From NCBI GenBank assembly GCA_934045905.1, contig OW203764.1, forward strand, positions 22,439,109 through 22,503,108: a stretch of DNA of 64,000 bases, in the 5' to 3' direction. Both the position numbers and the translations under genes were made by a program. The notes under the pieces were generated by a model. It ran no database searches. It saw only the letters and a program-made list of their open reading frames with translations, and had not been told where the DNA came from. The stretch is from Leuctra nigra (lineage: Eukaryota > Arthropoda > Insecta > Plecoptera > Leuctridae). This document shows positions 1-10,985 of this stretch, one piece after another; position 1 is the first letter of the stretch; every line of letters starts with the position of its first letter.

Positions 1-25
1 CATCTTTAAAGATCGTTTTATTTAC

Positions 26-945
26 TAGGAAAACGCTCTGTGTAACGCGTTGATGAGCGAGCATGGATACACGCAACACCTCGAACCGAAATTATGTACA
101 TCGAAATTGTCATTAAAAGCCAATAATTCTTGAATTTCGTCACATACTTGTATAAAATATCTCCAAAATCTCCAAAACTATTGGTCCCAATTACCTTGCT
201 AAGTTTTAAGTTGATCGATTAAGCCTTTGATTGAACGGTTCCTTGTTAATTTTCAAAAATTACAGGATATCGTTCAAAAAATACCTGGGACCATTCATAT
301 GATATGATATTAGTGTGTACACAATATCAGATCAATCTGTTGAACGGTCATTATTAGTTTCATTTAGTTTGAAACTTTCTGCTCTAACTACCTTGCCTTG
401 AACTGAAGATTCGAAGTCGCCGTGAATTTGACAGCCAACACGCAAAATGTCCCTAAAATTACAATTTTTTTTAAAAAAAACGACAGATTAGACTGAAAAT
501 TGGCAAAAATACCTTAAATGTTGGTACAAATGACCATGCAAAGTTTTTAGTTAATCGGTTAATCGGTTCTAGTTTAAATTTCAAAAATCACAGGAAAAAT
601 GGTTTCAAATTTGAACCAATGGGAGGATTTGGATGAAAATTTTTATGATTGGGTACACTGTTGGTTGCAATGACTTTGCTAAATTTCAAATTGATTGGAC
701 TAACCAACCGAAAGATAATTTTTTTAACATTTGAACCAATCAGTGGATTTCAAAAAAATTAGGGTCTGCAACGCCGAGAAATGGTCCGTACATGTGTGCA
801 AATTTCAGCTCGATCGAAGAAAAACTGTGATTTGTATACCCTCAGGTAGCAGAAAAAAATACAAAAAAAAATCAGAGGTCCGTGCCAAAAGAGCCAAAAG
901 GAGACGCTTGCTTCGCTCGCTCAATTATATATTTTTTATTTTCTG
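26..945 (+). repeat. Modular dispersed repeat, copy 1
   Basis: One end carries the phrase AAAACGCTCTGTGTAACGCG followed by TTGATGAGCGAGCA; the other end carries gccaaaagagccaaaagg and a CGCTTGCTTCGCTCGCTC stretch. Inside, a short phrase of the type 'ttggtNNNaatNaccttgcNaagttttNagttgatcg' recurs at about 190, 515, 660 and 795, so the element looks built from diverged units of roughly 150 bases. The same ends occur in inverted order at 7215-8721. No credible protein frame is present; the 73-codon frame at 731 is low-complexity. The family is not one I can name. It may be a nonautonomous transposon or the 3' part of a larger one. Confidence 0.75.
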
Positions 946-1062
946 CAAATAAGATTTCATTTAACTATCGTTCAGAATTATTTTGCTGAATTATTCAGTT
1001 TTATAACATGTTTGGGATCACGGAATTATGTGTATTATACCTACATCTGGGAACAGAAACGA

Positions 1063-1075
1063 CCCCCCCCCCCCC
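1063..1075. repeat. Poly-C tract
   Basis: A run of 13 C bases in AT-rich surroundings. It is one of seven G or C homopolymers of 10 or more bases in this window. Confidence 0.9.
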
Positions 1076-1140
1076 TCGCCTACGACCTGATAATGTAATT
1101 CGCCAGTCCATAAAAAGAACAGAAAAAGAATAAAATTTCC

Positions 1141-1284
1141 GGGACCCCTGTACTCAAAACAGTTATCACGTCATAAGTTATGATTTTATGAAACGTCGTA
1201 ATATTAACATGGTGAAAGATAGGACAATCTCCTTATGTTTATGATGATAAGTTATGTCGTGATAACTGTTGCGAGAATAGGCGT
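1141..1284. mobile_element. MITE-like palindromic element
   Basis: The left side reads ACAGTTATCACG followed by a TCATAAGTTATGA block. The right side is its inverse complement (TAAGTTATGTCGTGATAACTGT). Outside this inner match the two ends align only loosely (gggacccctgtactcaa against gacgcctattctcgc). The size (144 bases), terminal inverted repeats and lack of coding fit a nonautonomous DNA transposon. A partial relative (TATTCTCGAAACAGTTATAA) is at about 47662-47681. Confidence 0.7.
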
Positions 1285-1591
1285 CTTGGTTTCGTTGGTT
1301 AGGAGTTTTAATGTACTACACTGAATTTAATCAAATACGCAGGTAATATATTAATGTATTTGATTTAATTAAACACATTTTATTTTAATTATCTTCAAAG
1401 CGTAGACAATGGATCCAGAGAATCAAGAATATATAATGTGGTACAGTCACTTCAAAGAGTTTCTACCGTCGTGAACATGATATGCTCATAAAAGAGAAGG
1501 AACACCTACATAACCTGCATGTGCCTCACTTAACCGGTAGTTAGGCACATGTGCTACGGGGCTTGCCTATTCTTGCTACCGGTAAGTGTAC

Positions 1592-1618
1592 TTATGTATG
1601 TATGTATGTATGTATGTA
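1592..1618. repeat. (TATG)n microsatellite
   Basis: Uninterrupted GTAT/TATG repeat of about six units. Confidence 0.9.
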
Positions 1619-1668
1619 CATTTTAAAATAAATAATACTTATAATAATAGTATTGGTGAATTAACTAT

Positions 1669-1750
1669 TTCACTTTCGAAGAACTTTTCAGTGAACGCGT
1701 TCACTTTCGGAGAGCTTTTCAGTGAACGCGTTCACTGTTTTATATAAGGA
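1669..1750 (+). promoter_or_regulatory. Tandem 31-base repeat with palindromes, upstream of a TATA-like box
   Basis: Two direct repeats of 31 bases (1669-1699 and 1700-1730) differ at two positions. Each ends in GTGAACGCG, so each junction forms a palindrome: AGTGAACGCGTTCACT at 1690-1705 and CAGTGAACGCGTTCACTG at 1720-1737. A TATATAAGG sequence follows at 1741. Paired palindromic binding sites next to a TATA box look like an enhancer-promoter unit, but no open frame or splice donor downstream can be tied to it. It could also be the remnant of a repeat's internal promoter. Confidence 0.35.
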
Positions 1751-2235
1751 GCGTGAATGTGTTCAAGTTCTTTATGTAGGAAAACATTTATCAAAAGTTA
1801 GTTCTTCTGTTAATATTTAAGGTCAAGAAATAGGCGATTTCAAAACAATTAAATCAGTAAGACACCACGAATATTATTGTAATTCATTCATTCATACATC
1901 ATGGCATTCAAAATACATCCTTTCATTCATCCTTTCATTATTTAATTATATTCATTGTAAATGTTTACGCTTTGCAAAAAAAATCAGAACATTTAAATGT
2001 GTATTATCTTCAAATGATCTTGAACTTTCGTTCCAATTTATGAAAACAGAACTTTGACTTGTAAAAGTTTCTTTATCTAGGTTTATATTAACTAAACTTT
2101 GACGAAGTACGTTGAAAAAGGGAACTTTTCCCAACCCCAACACTGCCTAGAGATAACTGTACCAATGGGTTGGTTAACTTTATTCCTAAGTATCTCACAG
2201 TTTTATTTAGCCTCAAGAAAGAGGGGCTCCAACTG

Positions 2236-2425
2236 ACTGCTTAACGACGCACTGTTCTGTGATTATGTTTATGGCGACGGAAGAACGATTATGATGATGA
2301 AGAAGAATCTATGGGGATGTATGTTAGGAAGGATGTGGCTTGGCCTATTAATAGATAACTTTCCCACTATTTGCCTCTAGATTGTGGGCAGCTGCATAAA
2401 TTGAACCCGAACCTCGTAGGTGAAT
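2236..2425 (-). mobile_element. tRNA-derived SINE family A, degraded copy
   Basis: This aligns with the better preserved copy at 29841-30065. Shared blocks are the TTAACGACGCACT region, ATGGCGACGG, GGCCTATTA and the CCCACTATTTGCCT region. A B-box-like sequence on the minus strand (GGGTTCAATTT) lies at about 2397-2410. The copy is diverged and the A box is not recognisable. Confidence 0.6.
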
Positions 2426-3284
2426 GTCCAGATCTGTACTTTTGAACCCAATTGCTCTGTAAAATTGATAAAACAAAAAATATACCTAGACTGTGTGTGT
2501 TGTTATGACCTAAGCAATATAAGCATTAACTTATGAAGGCAATATTTGTTTAAGGTCGACTATAAGTGCTTTTCTAATTATTATTCCCATTTTCACCATT
2601 TCAATGGTCTAAAAGCTATAACGATATTTAGGAAATATAATCTCCAATGTTTACCTTTGAGTGCAGCCCACTTCTGGGATCTCATAACTGTTATTATCGT
2701 TTAAACTTTAAATTAAGCAACACGCCCCTTTCGTTTGCTATTGGAAGTCCCGTACACGGCATGTTATGGCGCCTCAATCACAACAAAACTCTTAACACCG
2801 TGACCCCTTGCAAGGTCCAAAGGTTATGAGGTCACAGGGTAAAATACGAATCAATAAAATTACTTCATTCGATAATTGTGAACTTGGCTGACTTCGTTAA
2901 TTCTATTTTGTGGATCAATACCTCAATTATTACAGTGCTAGTTTATTGGGATATCTTGCCTTTAAAACTCATTATCTCGAATCTGATTATTTGTGTAGTG
3001 ATTCGCAATGTTTTTAATTAAATTCGAATTCAAGCAATAATCACACCACCGCTTCAGACACTCCAACAATAATAGGAAATTAACCAAATAATATCATAAG
3101 TGGGGTGGCAGCAATCAGCCACCACATCAAGAAACACTGGAGTGCTACACACTTTAACTGTAGATATCAAAATGGAAAATCTCATATTTCTATGGAATCA
3201 CCCACTTTTTAATCGCCAGATTTATTGTATTTATTTTTAGAATAAGTAAAGGAGGATCAGAGGAGAGATGACCTTCCTGTTTTT
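2426..3284. other. AT-rich intergenic stretch
   Basis: A 60-codon plus-strand frame at 2647 has no recognisable family. Nothing else stands out. Confidence 0.6.
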
Positions 3285-3420
3285 GACATGGAGTGTGATT
3301 TTATGGGGATATTAAGAAACCTCGTAAGAAACACTCCGTGTAAAAATACAAGCCAAGTCTCTTCTACAAAAAAAGCAATAAATATTAAAATTCCGCAGTG
3401 AAAAGTAGTGATTGAGCATT
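3285..3420. repeat. Degraded relative of the right-end palindromic element
   Basis: The phrase aacactccgtgtaaaaatac, followed by a gccaagtctctt stretch, and later gtgaaaagtagtgat, match the arms of the palindrome at 63364-63788. Just upstream, ggagtgtgattttatgggga repeats the same end in the opposite orientation, so this copy has lost most of both arms. Confidence 0.65.
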
Positions 3421-3583
3421 GGTTTGCTTGACAAATGTTAACCTGTTTTACCTGACCAAAATTAATATATCAGTCGAACTGGCTGGGTTCACCTTCCTCT
3501 AGGGAGATGATGAAGCTGCGACGTCGCTTTGACGGCAGAATACAGTTCACATTGTTTAATAACTCCAGGCTAACTAGAGTCAA

Positions 3584-3597
3584 GTTACTATAGCAAC
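3584..3597. promoter_or_regulatory. X-box-like site
   Basis: GTTACTATAGCAAC is close to the RFX X-box palindrome (GTTNCCATGGNAAC). No neighbouring gene is recognised, so function is conjectural. Confidence 0.3.
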
Positions 3598-3751
3598 CTG
3601 AAGCTAATTAGATACGAAGTATAACATTTCCTTTTTGCGATACTGCGATGTTCCGGTTGAAGCGTCCGCGGTGATCCTTTTCACCGTGGCCACGATTCAA
3701 GAGTTGTACAACATTCATCAGGCCGTGTCTGTGATATTGCGTTGTGTCCTG

Positions 3752-3798
3752 GGGTCCTATTCTATAATTTTAAATGTTAAAGTTATAGAATAGGACCC
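3752..3798. repeat. Minimal hairpin of TTCTATAA-type terminal repeats
   Basis: GGGTCCTATTCTATAA (3752-3767) is perfectly inverted at 3783-3798, with a 15-base spacer. The arm resembles the ends of the elements at 8926-9040 and 47541-47654, so this looks like an element that has lost its whole interior. Confidence 0.75.
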
Positions 3799-3889
3799 TG
3801 GTCGTATTTATACTCGCTCCCGATAGATGGTATTTGCTTGTCATTAGTCAAGTGCTGAGCGTTATTTGCGAAGCGAGAAATAGTGACGG

Positions 3890-4105
3890 ATTATTCTACT
3901 AGAAAAAGAATCCATAGAATATCTAGATTCTGGAATAATATCATCAAGAATAAGATTTGAATAATCTCCTTCGCATTCTCATTCTAATTATCCTTATCCT
4001 TATCCATCTTATCCTTCTAGAGGGATAATGAAGGATCTAGATCTAGAAGATTTACTTCTAGAGCTCTATAATAGGACTTCTAGAATAAGATCTAGAATAA
4101 GGCGC
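3890..4105. repeat. TCTAGA-rich cryptic repeat
   Basis: Dense with the words TCTAGA, CTAGAATAAG and ATCTAGATCT over about 200 bases, together with TTATCC direct repeats near 3998. It is an imperfect short-word expansion with no coding. Confidence 0.6.
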
Positions 4106-5289
4106 TCATTCCAAACCCCCACGATATTTTTATAGTTTTGTTACTTCAATATATGCCTAAGAGTTTTCTCTCACATATGGAATTCAACCTGGAATACTTC
4201 ATTCCATATCAAGTATAAGCATTTAATCCAAGATTGATCGCAAGCTCTAGCTTATACACTATTGCATTAAGTATATATTTGTACATTAAGGGGCTAGGAA
4301 CATGCACGAGTTAATTTGCCTTTATCGCGATTTAACGGTCAGCATGTTGCTATGTTACACTTATTCTAATATTCCATTAGCAATTAAGTTAATGGAATGA
4401 TGCAGTCACACATTTCCTTTGCTTTTCGAATGTGATTTCAAATGTATACAAACTTTAAACCTAAATATCTCAGAACCATTTTATTTTAATTCCGATTAAT
4501 TTCGCTGGCTACTTAATTGTCACCGATTACTCATTAGTACTTATTATACGTTAACTTTGTTTATCCTAAGACATTCGTATACCAGGAAGCATGACTGAGT
4601 AGAGTCAATGTTTTGAAAACAAAGTGAAATATTTTGGAGGCAAGACGCGTTCTCAAGGCAGAAATTAAAGTTCGAACGACAAAGATTAATCATCCTCTTG
4701 GTTGAGTGTCATGATGAGGAGACTATAGTGGAAAGATCATTAGAACGACTAATTATCATCTTAATGTTCGTCGCTTAGATGAAGGGAAAGTTTCACGGTG
4801 TATTGATGCTATCTCCACGCAAACAAATTAAAATGCACTCTCTCATTACTGTTGCTCGTTGGGGGAGGAGGGGGGGGGGGGGGAGAAAAGAGTGAGAAAT
4901 TGAGTTTGAGAGATCATGAACAGTAGTTTATTGAGAGTGAATGAGTGTAGAAATGTAGAATTTGATACAAGAAAGCTCATTCGCCGTGATACTGCACTTC
5001 TTCAACTCTGATTTCAACTCAAACTCAAATTATTATTAAAAGTCATATTGAAGTAGTTCTGTTCAAGTTTGATTATATTTTATAAGTGAGTCTTTATTAA
5101 TCGGACATCGTATTCTGTTCCTCGTCAATTGAGACTACACGAAGCGTTGCTCACTAATAATGATATAAAAGAGGGGAATATTACTTTAATTAGACAACTA
5201 CTCATGTTTCACAACCATAGGTATCACACACAAAGGGACCATAAACCACACACGTACAAGCATTTATGCCTAACATGTTCTCCATTTAT
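4106..5289. other. AT-rich intergenic stretch with a G tract
   Basis: Contains a purine-rich G run at 4870-4883 (14 G) inside a longer G/A tract. No gene or clear repeat was recognised elsewhere. Confidence 0.6.
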
Positions 5290-5425
5290 GACAATAAATA
5301 ACAATCTTATTCCGGAGATCCGGGGTTCGATTACCATGACCGCCCTGTTTGAGTCGATAGGCATCGATCGATAGGCAAATGCTGAGAAGGTATCCTACCA
5401 TATAGGCCACGACCGCTTCCTGTAT
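5290..5425 (+). mobile_element. tRNA-derived SINE family A, partial copy
   Basis: The B-box-like GGGGTTCGATTACC lies at 5322-5335. Body segments GGCAAATGCTGAGAAGGTA and TATAGGCCACGACCGCTTCC are the inverse complement of the matching parts of 29841-30065. The tRNA-like head before the B box and the distal tail are poorly preserved. Confidence 0.65.
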
Positions 5426-5490
5426 AATAACGGCTTGTCAACAGCGAGGTTATTTTGCGCTATTTTTAACTTTGTTGATAATCAAGGGAG

Positions 5491-5710
5491 GCCATGGGGG
5501 GGGGGGGGGGTCGACTAAAGGGGGCCCGGCCCGGAAGAGTCCATCTCTGGTGGGATCAGGCCGGAATGGGGACTGACCGGGGGGAGGGAGGCTTCGGGCC
5601 GGTGGGACCCTATTTCAGGCGGATTACCATCTCGAGGGGGGAGGCCGGCCCGAGGGGCCCGCGAATTTGGGGTGGGCATGGGACCAGGTCGATCCTGAAT
5701 TGCACTTAGT
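5491..5710. other. GC-rich island with G15 tract
   Basis: About 220 bases of strongly G-rich sequence, starting with 15 G at 5496-5510, inside AT-rich DNA. A 71-codon plus frame and a 61-codon minus frame run through it. Both are arginine/glycine/proline-rich products of base composition and neither resembles a known protein. Strand asymmetry (G on plus) and several runs of three or more G would allow G-quadruplex formation. Confidence 0.5.
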
Positions 5711-5799
5711 TGTTAGGCCCCACCACCGCGTCAAGGTGCAAGTCCATTGGTGAGGCGATCGCTTTCTACCCACGTAAAACAGAATGCACGAGTAACTGA

Positions 5800-7214
5800 T
5801 CGGATGCAAATACCTAAAGTGTGAGAAAAAAAGAGGAGGGAATTAAAAAGCTCTCAGACTACATGGACTTCTCATAGCTGTAACATTGCAGGATATTCTG
5901 ATGGCTACTGATGTTGCTGCAAACATCATGGCAGTCGGTCCTCAATGCTGTCCCGTTTCATGTCTCAAGAGCACATACTTGTAGAAACCGTCCCATCACA
6001 AGCACATCAAATCGAATGGCCTAATCGAATCTCTCGCAGAAATAACGTAGGTAGAAGATGAGTTTGCTTTCCGAATTCTGACGTGGAAATTCGGCTGACG
6101 TGACGCTATCGTTCAATAAAAGATGTGCTGGATCCATCCTATAATATTTATTTGAAATGAGGAATTTTATTGAATAAGCCGATGGAAGTTATGACCGAAC
6201 AAAAGCTGTTGAGTCATCTGACATTAGAGTTCGCATTCTTCACATGTCCCCAATCCACGGCGCACAATGGCGATTTCCGACGCCGAGGCGCATTCCTCAT
6301 TCCGAGAACCTCTCACAAGAGCCTCCGCAGAGAGATATATATATTTTTTATCAAAAGCAAACATTTGCCGAGTATTATTATCACGATAAAAGTTTCCGTC
6401 GATCAAAGTTTCGTGAGATTTTAAGCGATCAAATGAACTTTGAGAAACTCTTCTTGCAAGCTTTTGAAGAAATGAATACAATCGTGAAATGCCAAATTAC
6501 CAAATAATTATCTTTCACTCCCTACAGACCACGTATTTCTTCTTAATATTAGTGAGTTTAATGATTGATCTCTTGGCGATGGCCACACCAATCAATTCGT
6601 TTGTAAACTACATAAACTTTATTAAACTCATAAACATCAACATTAATACCAATCGTGAACTATATAAGCTGTAATAATAAATAACAAATGCTGGGCTACA
6701 GCAACACTTTTACCATAAGCATAACAATTTAAAAATACAACATTGCTTTGAAAATTTACTATTAAATACAGCTATGGCCCACCCACCCCCGTGAACCTCT
6801 AAATCTAATCCTTATAACGATAACTACATTTCCATCAAGTTTCCATCTACTCTAAACATGATATTATAAATGTGATGTACCATTGACTCCACAAATAGCT
6901 AACCATTGTTTTATCCGATATTTTCGTCTTCATCTCGGGAAAAAGCTCAGAGTTTAACAGCAAATGAAATCTGGCATGCGTAAAGCTCACGATAATGAAA
7001 GAATTTGTACAAATAATGTTTTTCTGTTGAAATCGACCTCACTACATCACATTACTTTTCAGTTTTCCTTCTCAGAGAGAAATGCAAATTACAGCTTCCT
7101 TTCAGTTTTGACGTCGCAATGAGCCCTATGCATAATTCACGAATGGGATTTTAAGAATATTTCCATAAGTAACAGAAAAATGAGATCCCGCGGCAAAGTT
7201 TATAGAAAAATAGC
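5800..7214. other. AT-rich intergenic stretch
   Basis: Four overlapping short frames at 6170-6674 on both strands shadow one another and match no family I know. No repeat was recognised. Confidence 0.55.
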
Positions 7215-8721
7215 TGTTATTGAGCGAGCGTAGCGAGCGTCACCACGGTACTCTTATGGCACTTTCTCTGTGTGTTTTTTTGTTTTTTTTTTGCCTGCAC
7301 TGCCCAGGTCAAACCGCACAACCAATCGATCTGAAATTTTGTACACATACTAACGTAATCTATGCGATCCCTGGGATCTTTTCTGAACGAGATCCTGTGA
7401 TTGGTTCAAATTTTATAAAAATTATCTTTCGATTGGTTGGTTCGATCAATTTGAAATTTAGCAAAGTTATTGCAACCAACATTGTACCCAATCAAAAAAT
7501 AATTCAGCCAAATCCTCCAATTGGTTCAAATTTGAAACCATTTTTCCTGTGATTTTTGAAATTTAAACTGGAACCGATTGACCGACCAACTAAAAACTTC
7601 GCATGGTCATTGGTACTAACATTTAAGGTATTTTTGCCAATTTTCACTCTAATCTGTCGTTATTTTCAAAAGTTTTTGTCATTTTAGGGACATTTTGCGT
7701 GTTGGCTGTCAAATTCACGGCGACTTCGAATCTACAAGGCAAGGTAGTTAGAGCAGAAAGTTTTAAACGATATGAAACTAATAATGACCGTTCAACAGAT
7801 TGATCTGATATTGTGTACACACACTACATATCATATCATATGGGTGGTCCCAGGTATATTTTTTGAATGAAATCCTGTGATTTTTAAAATTAACAAGGAA
7901 CCGTTCAATCATAAAGGTTTAATCGATCAACTTAAAACTTAGCAAGGATTGGCAACTTAAAACTTAGCAAGGATTGGCACCAATATTTTTCATTTGTATA
8001 CTTAATTTAAAACGGCCTAAAGCCACACCGCCATTTGACCTATCAAATGGTCTTCGATTAATCTGATCAATCAAACTCATATTTTGCATGGTCGTTCAGA
8101 CCAACATTGTCTCTTATTTTACAAATTTTCAGCCCTACCAGTCAAGAACATAGATGCACTTATTGACAGTTTTAATAACTGTCAGAAATGACATTTCAAA
8201 ACAGAAATTCCACTGCATTCTGGGTTGCTCTATGTAGCAAAGCAAAGTTTATAGATGGCTATTCTCAATATCAAGTAAGACAGATTCTTTTCTTAGTTGA
8301 TCATATTGCAATACATAATGTAGTTAAAATGTAATGTAGGTATTTCATATACATAGGTATAGGTATACCTTATCTAAAATAATTTATTTTACGATATGGA
8401 TTGTGTTTCACAGTTATGAAAACGACGTTTTGACTAGATAACATCATATTTTACACATTTCCAGCACAATCGGTCAAGAATTTACAGACTTATTGCTGTT
8501 TTAAGTGTTTGAATATCTGTCCAAAGAGATTGATGGAAAAATATCAGTACAATAATCTGTTATTTAATTGATCCAGAGTGTTTATGAAAATTTGCAAGGA
8601 AAATTGGTAATAAATAATGTATAGTAAGTTATCTTTGATTGAATGGATCGTGCTATGATTGGCGATGTCGTGCGTGTCGGTGCTCGCTCATCAACGCGTT
8701 ACACCGAGCGTTTTCCTAGTT
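7215..8721 (-). repeat. Modular dispersed repeat, copy 2 (inverted to copy 1)
   Basis: The inverse complement of copy 1 at both ends: GAGCGAGCGTAGCGAGCG at 7222 and TCATCAACGCGTTACACCGA at 8688, with long internal matches (for example the ttgcaaccaacattgtaccc region at 7470 against 650-670). It is about 600 bases longer than copy 1. The extra length at about 7985-8680 contains further diverged units of the same phrase (catggtcgttcagaccaac at 8090). The 110-codon plus frame at 7220 lies inside and is a by-product. Confidence 0.75.
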
Positions 8722-8763
8722 ATAAAATGAATTAGAGGAACTTGAACTCCTACTCCATTTAGT

Positions 8764-8926
8764 GACCAATACAGAATTTATCTGGGACACACTGACCCTA
8801 GTTTGGTTTCTAAAATAATGCAAATGAAAGTTGGTTGACCAGCTATGGGTGACATAATAGATGTGAAAACAAACTTTTACATTTGACGTGAAAAATCACA
8901 CAAACGTGAAATTTTAGAAACCAGAC
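8764..8926. mobile_element. MITE-like element, family F1
   Basis: GGTTTCTAAAAT (8805-8816) is perfectly inverted at 8911-8922. The preceding CCAATACAGAATTTATCTGG matches the end of the element at 58679-58847, so both belong to one family. Confidence 0.65.
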
Positions 8927-9040
8927 CCCCTATTCTATAACGAAAACGAAATCATTTCGCCCTGAAATCATTTCACGACCATAAGTATGACATTGATCTG
9001 AAATCATTTCATACCGAATTGAGTTCGTTTTCGTTATAAG
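8926..9040. mobile_element. MITE-like element, TTCTATAACGAAA family
   Basis: Ends TATTCTATAACGAAAACGAA and, inverted, TTCGTTTTCGTTATAAG. The repeated word GAAATCATTTC occurs three times inside, with a central CATAAGTATGACATTGAT shared with 47541-47654. Confidence 0.7.
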
Positions 9041-10799
9041 TTATATTCTATATCTATTTTCTATCTCGCTACGACCGAATTCATTTCGGCGTCAAAATTC
9101 GGTCGAAACGAGGTAAAAAAAGATATAGATAGGTACCCAAGGTGGATTGGTTTGCTAGCCTTATATCGAATGTAGATAATTTGGGGCGCTAATTGTTCGT
9201 TAAGCAATTGACATAACGGCGACGTAACGTACAGACTTACTGAAATTCCCATAAACAACATTACTGTTCCGTGTCTTCCGTCGCTGATACGTCATTTGTA
9301 ATTCGCAATTACCTACAATCGATACAAACACATTGCATACATGACAATTGATTGACTTACCTATATTAGGTATTGTATTACCTACAATAAGTTTAGCATA
9401 CTTTTTTATCCTGTAAGTAAAATTACCAACCACCTGTATTTAGATTCATTTTCATTGATATATTACTAAGCACATGGTTTGTAATTATTGTATCTAGTGA
9501 AAACCCCTGTTGCACATGAAAATTTGTCACCATGTTATTTATTTAAGTTTCCAAGCTACGTCATTTCAAAAATAGCGCATTTGATGATGTATTTATCTTC
9601 AATCTAATAACAATATCGCACAATTAAATTCCACAATTATAAACCATCAATATATCATCAATATACCATCAAAATACCATATTGATTAATACCATCAATA
9701 TATTATGATACTAAAAACAGACGGACAGCTATTCTGACGTGTGCCAACAATATGGCCGTCACAACAATGCGTGCAGACGTCTCACGCAAGTCATGAATTG
9801 AAATGAGATAACTTGATGCAACTTGATGCCTTGACAGCTCAAATTCATCTCGTCGATCAAATACAATCGTGGGTATTTGTTACGCTAGGTTTTCATAATG
9901 TGGAACCACCATTCATTCCATGGTAATGGCGGTTTTTCTATACTCTGCTTAGGGATAACTTACGAATAAAATCTTCTGTCTATATGAACTGTTTTTAAAT
10001 GAGACCAAGCGACCACATTCGGCACCTTTGGTATTCATCTAGATTTATTTTTTTCTTTTAGCTCATCTATAGGTCAGATCTTTCTTCGATTACTTTTATT
10101 CGTCTTTTTTTTCGATCCTTTCTTTGGCATTTTGCATCGATATAGACACGAATGAATCACTCAATGAAGAATCAATTATTCTTGAGATGAGCTGAAAAAC
10201 CATGGTCATTTCTGCCTTCATCATCATATTTTGAATGGCTATACACCAGTATACTGTATTTGTTGACAAGTCAAATGGCAATAAATAGAGCTTGATTACA
10301 TCATACAAAAATTGTGTTCCGCAAAATCTATAATAAGGACTTCCGGTCTTCTATACCTCTGAGGTAGAGAGATGCTTTACAAACCTAATTACAAGTTGAA
10401 AGACCAATTTCTGAAACCGTATAGGTAAGATGAAATTGCACTTAGTTCATATTATTTATTGTTTGATGTCACTAATGAGATTTTGAACATAATTACCATG
10501 TAAGAATGAAGTGTTTAAGATATAATGTTTAAAAAATATAGCAAAATATGACATGTCTGTACATTTTTCCATCGACAATTACATATACATCTTGATTTCC
10601 TTTAACATTTTAGTTGCGTCGCCAAGTATGGAGCTTCAACTTTCCAACTTATAACTACTGCGAAGTAAAGTTGGCACTCCTGGGTCATGCTGTCTCTTCC
10701 AGTTGATAAATAAGGTAATATCGAATGCATAACATCGACTATGCTATCATCACACTTTTGTTAGCATTTTCCTCATAATATTCAAATGTTAATTTTCCT
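9041..10799. other. AT-rich intergenic stretch with a small tandem array
   Basis: At 9644-9706 a degenerate repeat of the words ACCATCAATAT and ATCATCAATAT is present. Short minus frames at 9061-9433 and 10096-10308 have no recognisable product. Confidence 0.55.
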
Positions 10800-10985
10800 C
10801 TCGTTACGCGGTCACGATTTCGATCAGTTTCTGCACATCACACAGCGTACGCCGCGAGCAAATAGTATAAGCGATCGATAGAATATGCATACACACGAGC
10901 TATCAAAAATACACCTTCATGCGAGGGCACACGCGGAGCACAGCCAGCCTGAAAACACACGATAAAGTAAGGCAACTTGTCCCTC
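10800..10985. other. CpG-richer segment
   Basis: Contains many CG dinucleotides (cgttacgcggtcacg, cagcgtacgccgcgagc, cgatcgat) in an otherwise CG-poor region. This may mark an unmethylated promoter or a first exon; a donor-like AAAGTAAGG occurs at about 10965. No start codon frame can be supported. Confidence 0.25.

Noticed and set aside
1669..1730. Heat-shock element in the 31-base repeats
   Set aside because: GAA and TTC words are present, but not at the required five-base phasing.
7220..7552. 110-codon plus-strand frame
   Set aside because: It lies wholly inside copy 2 of the modular repeat, and the matching part of copy 1 is not open.
9650..9710. CRISPR-like or satellite array
   Set aside because: A short degenerate AT-rich word repeat with no spacer structure, in a eukaryotic genome.
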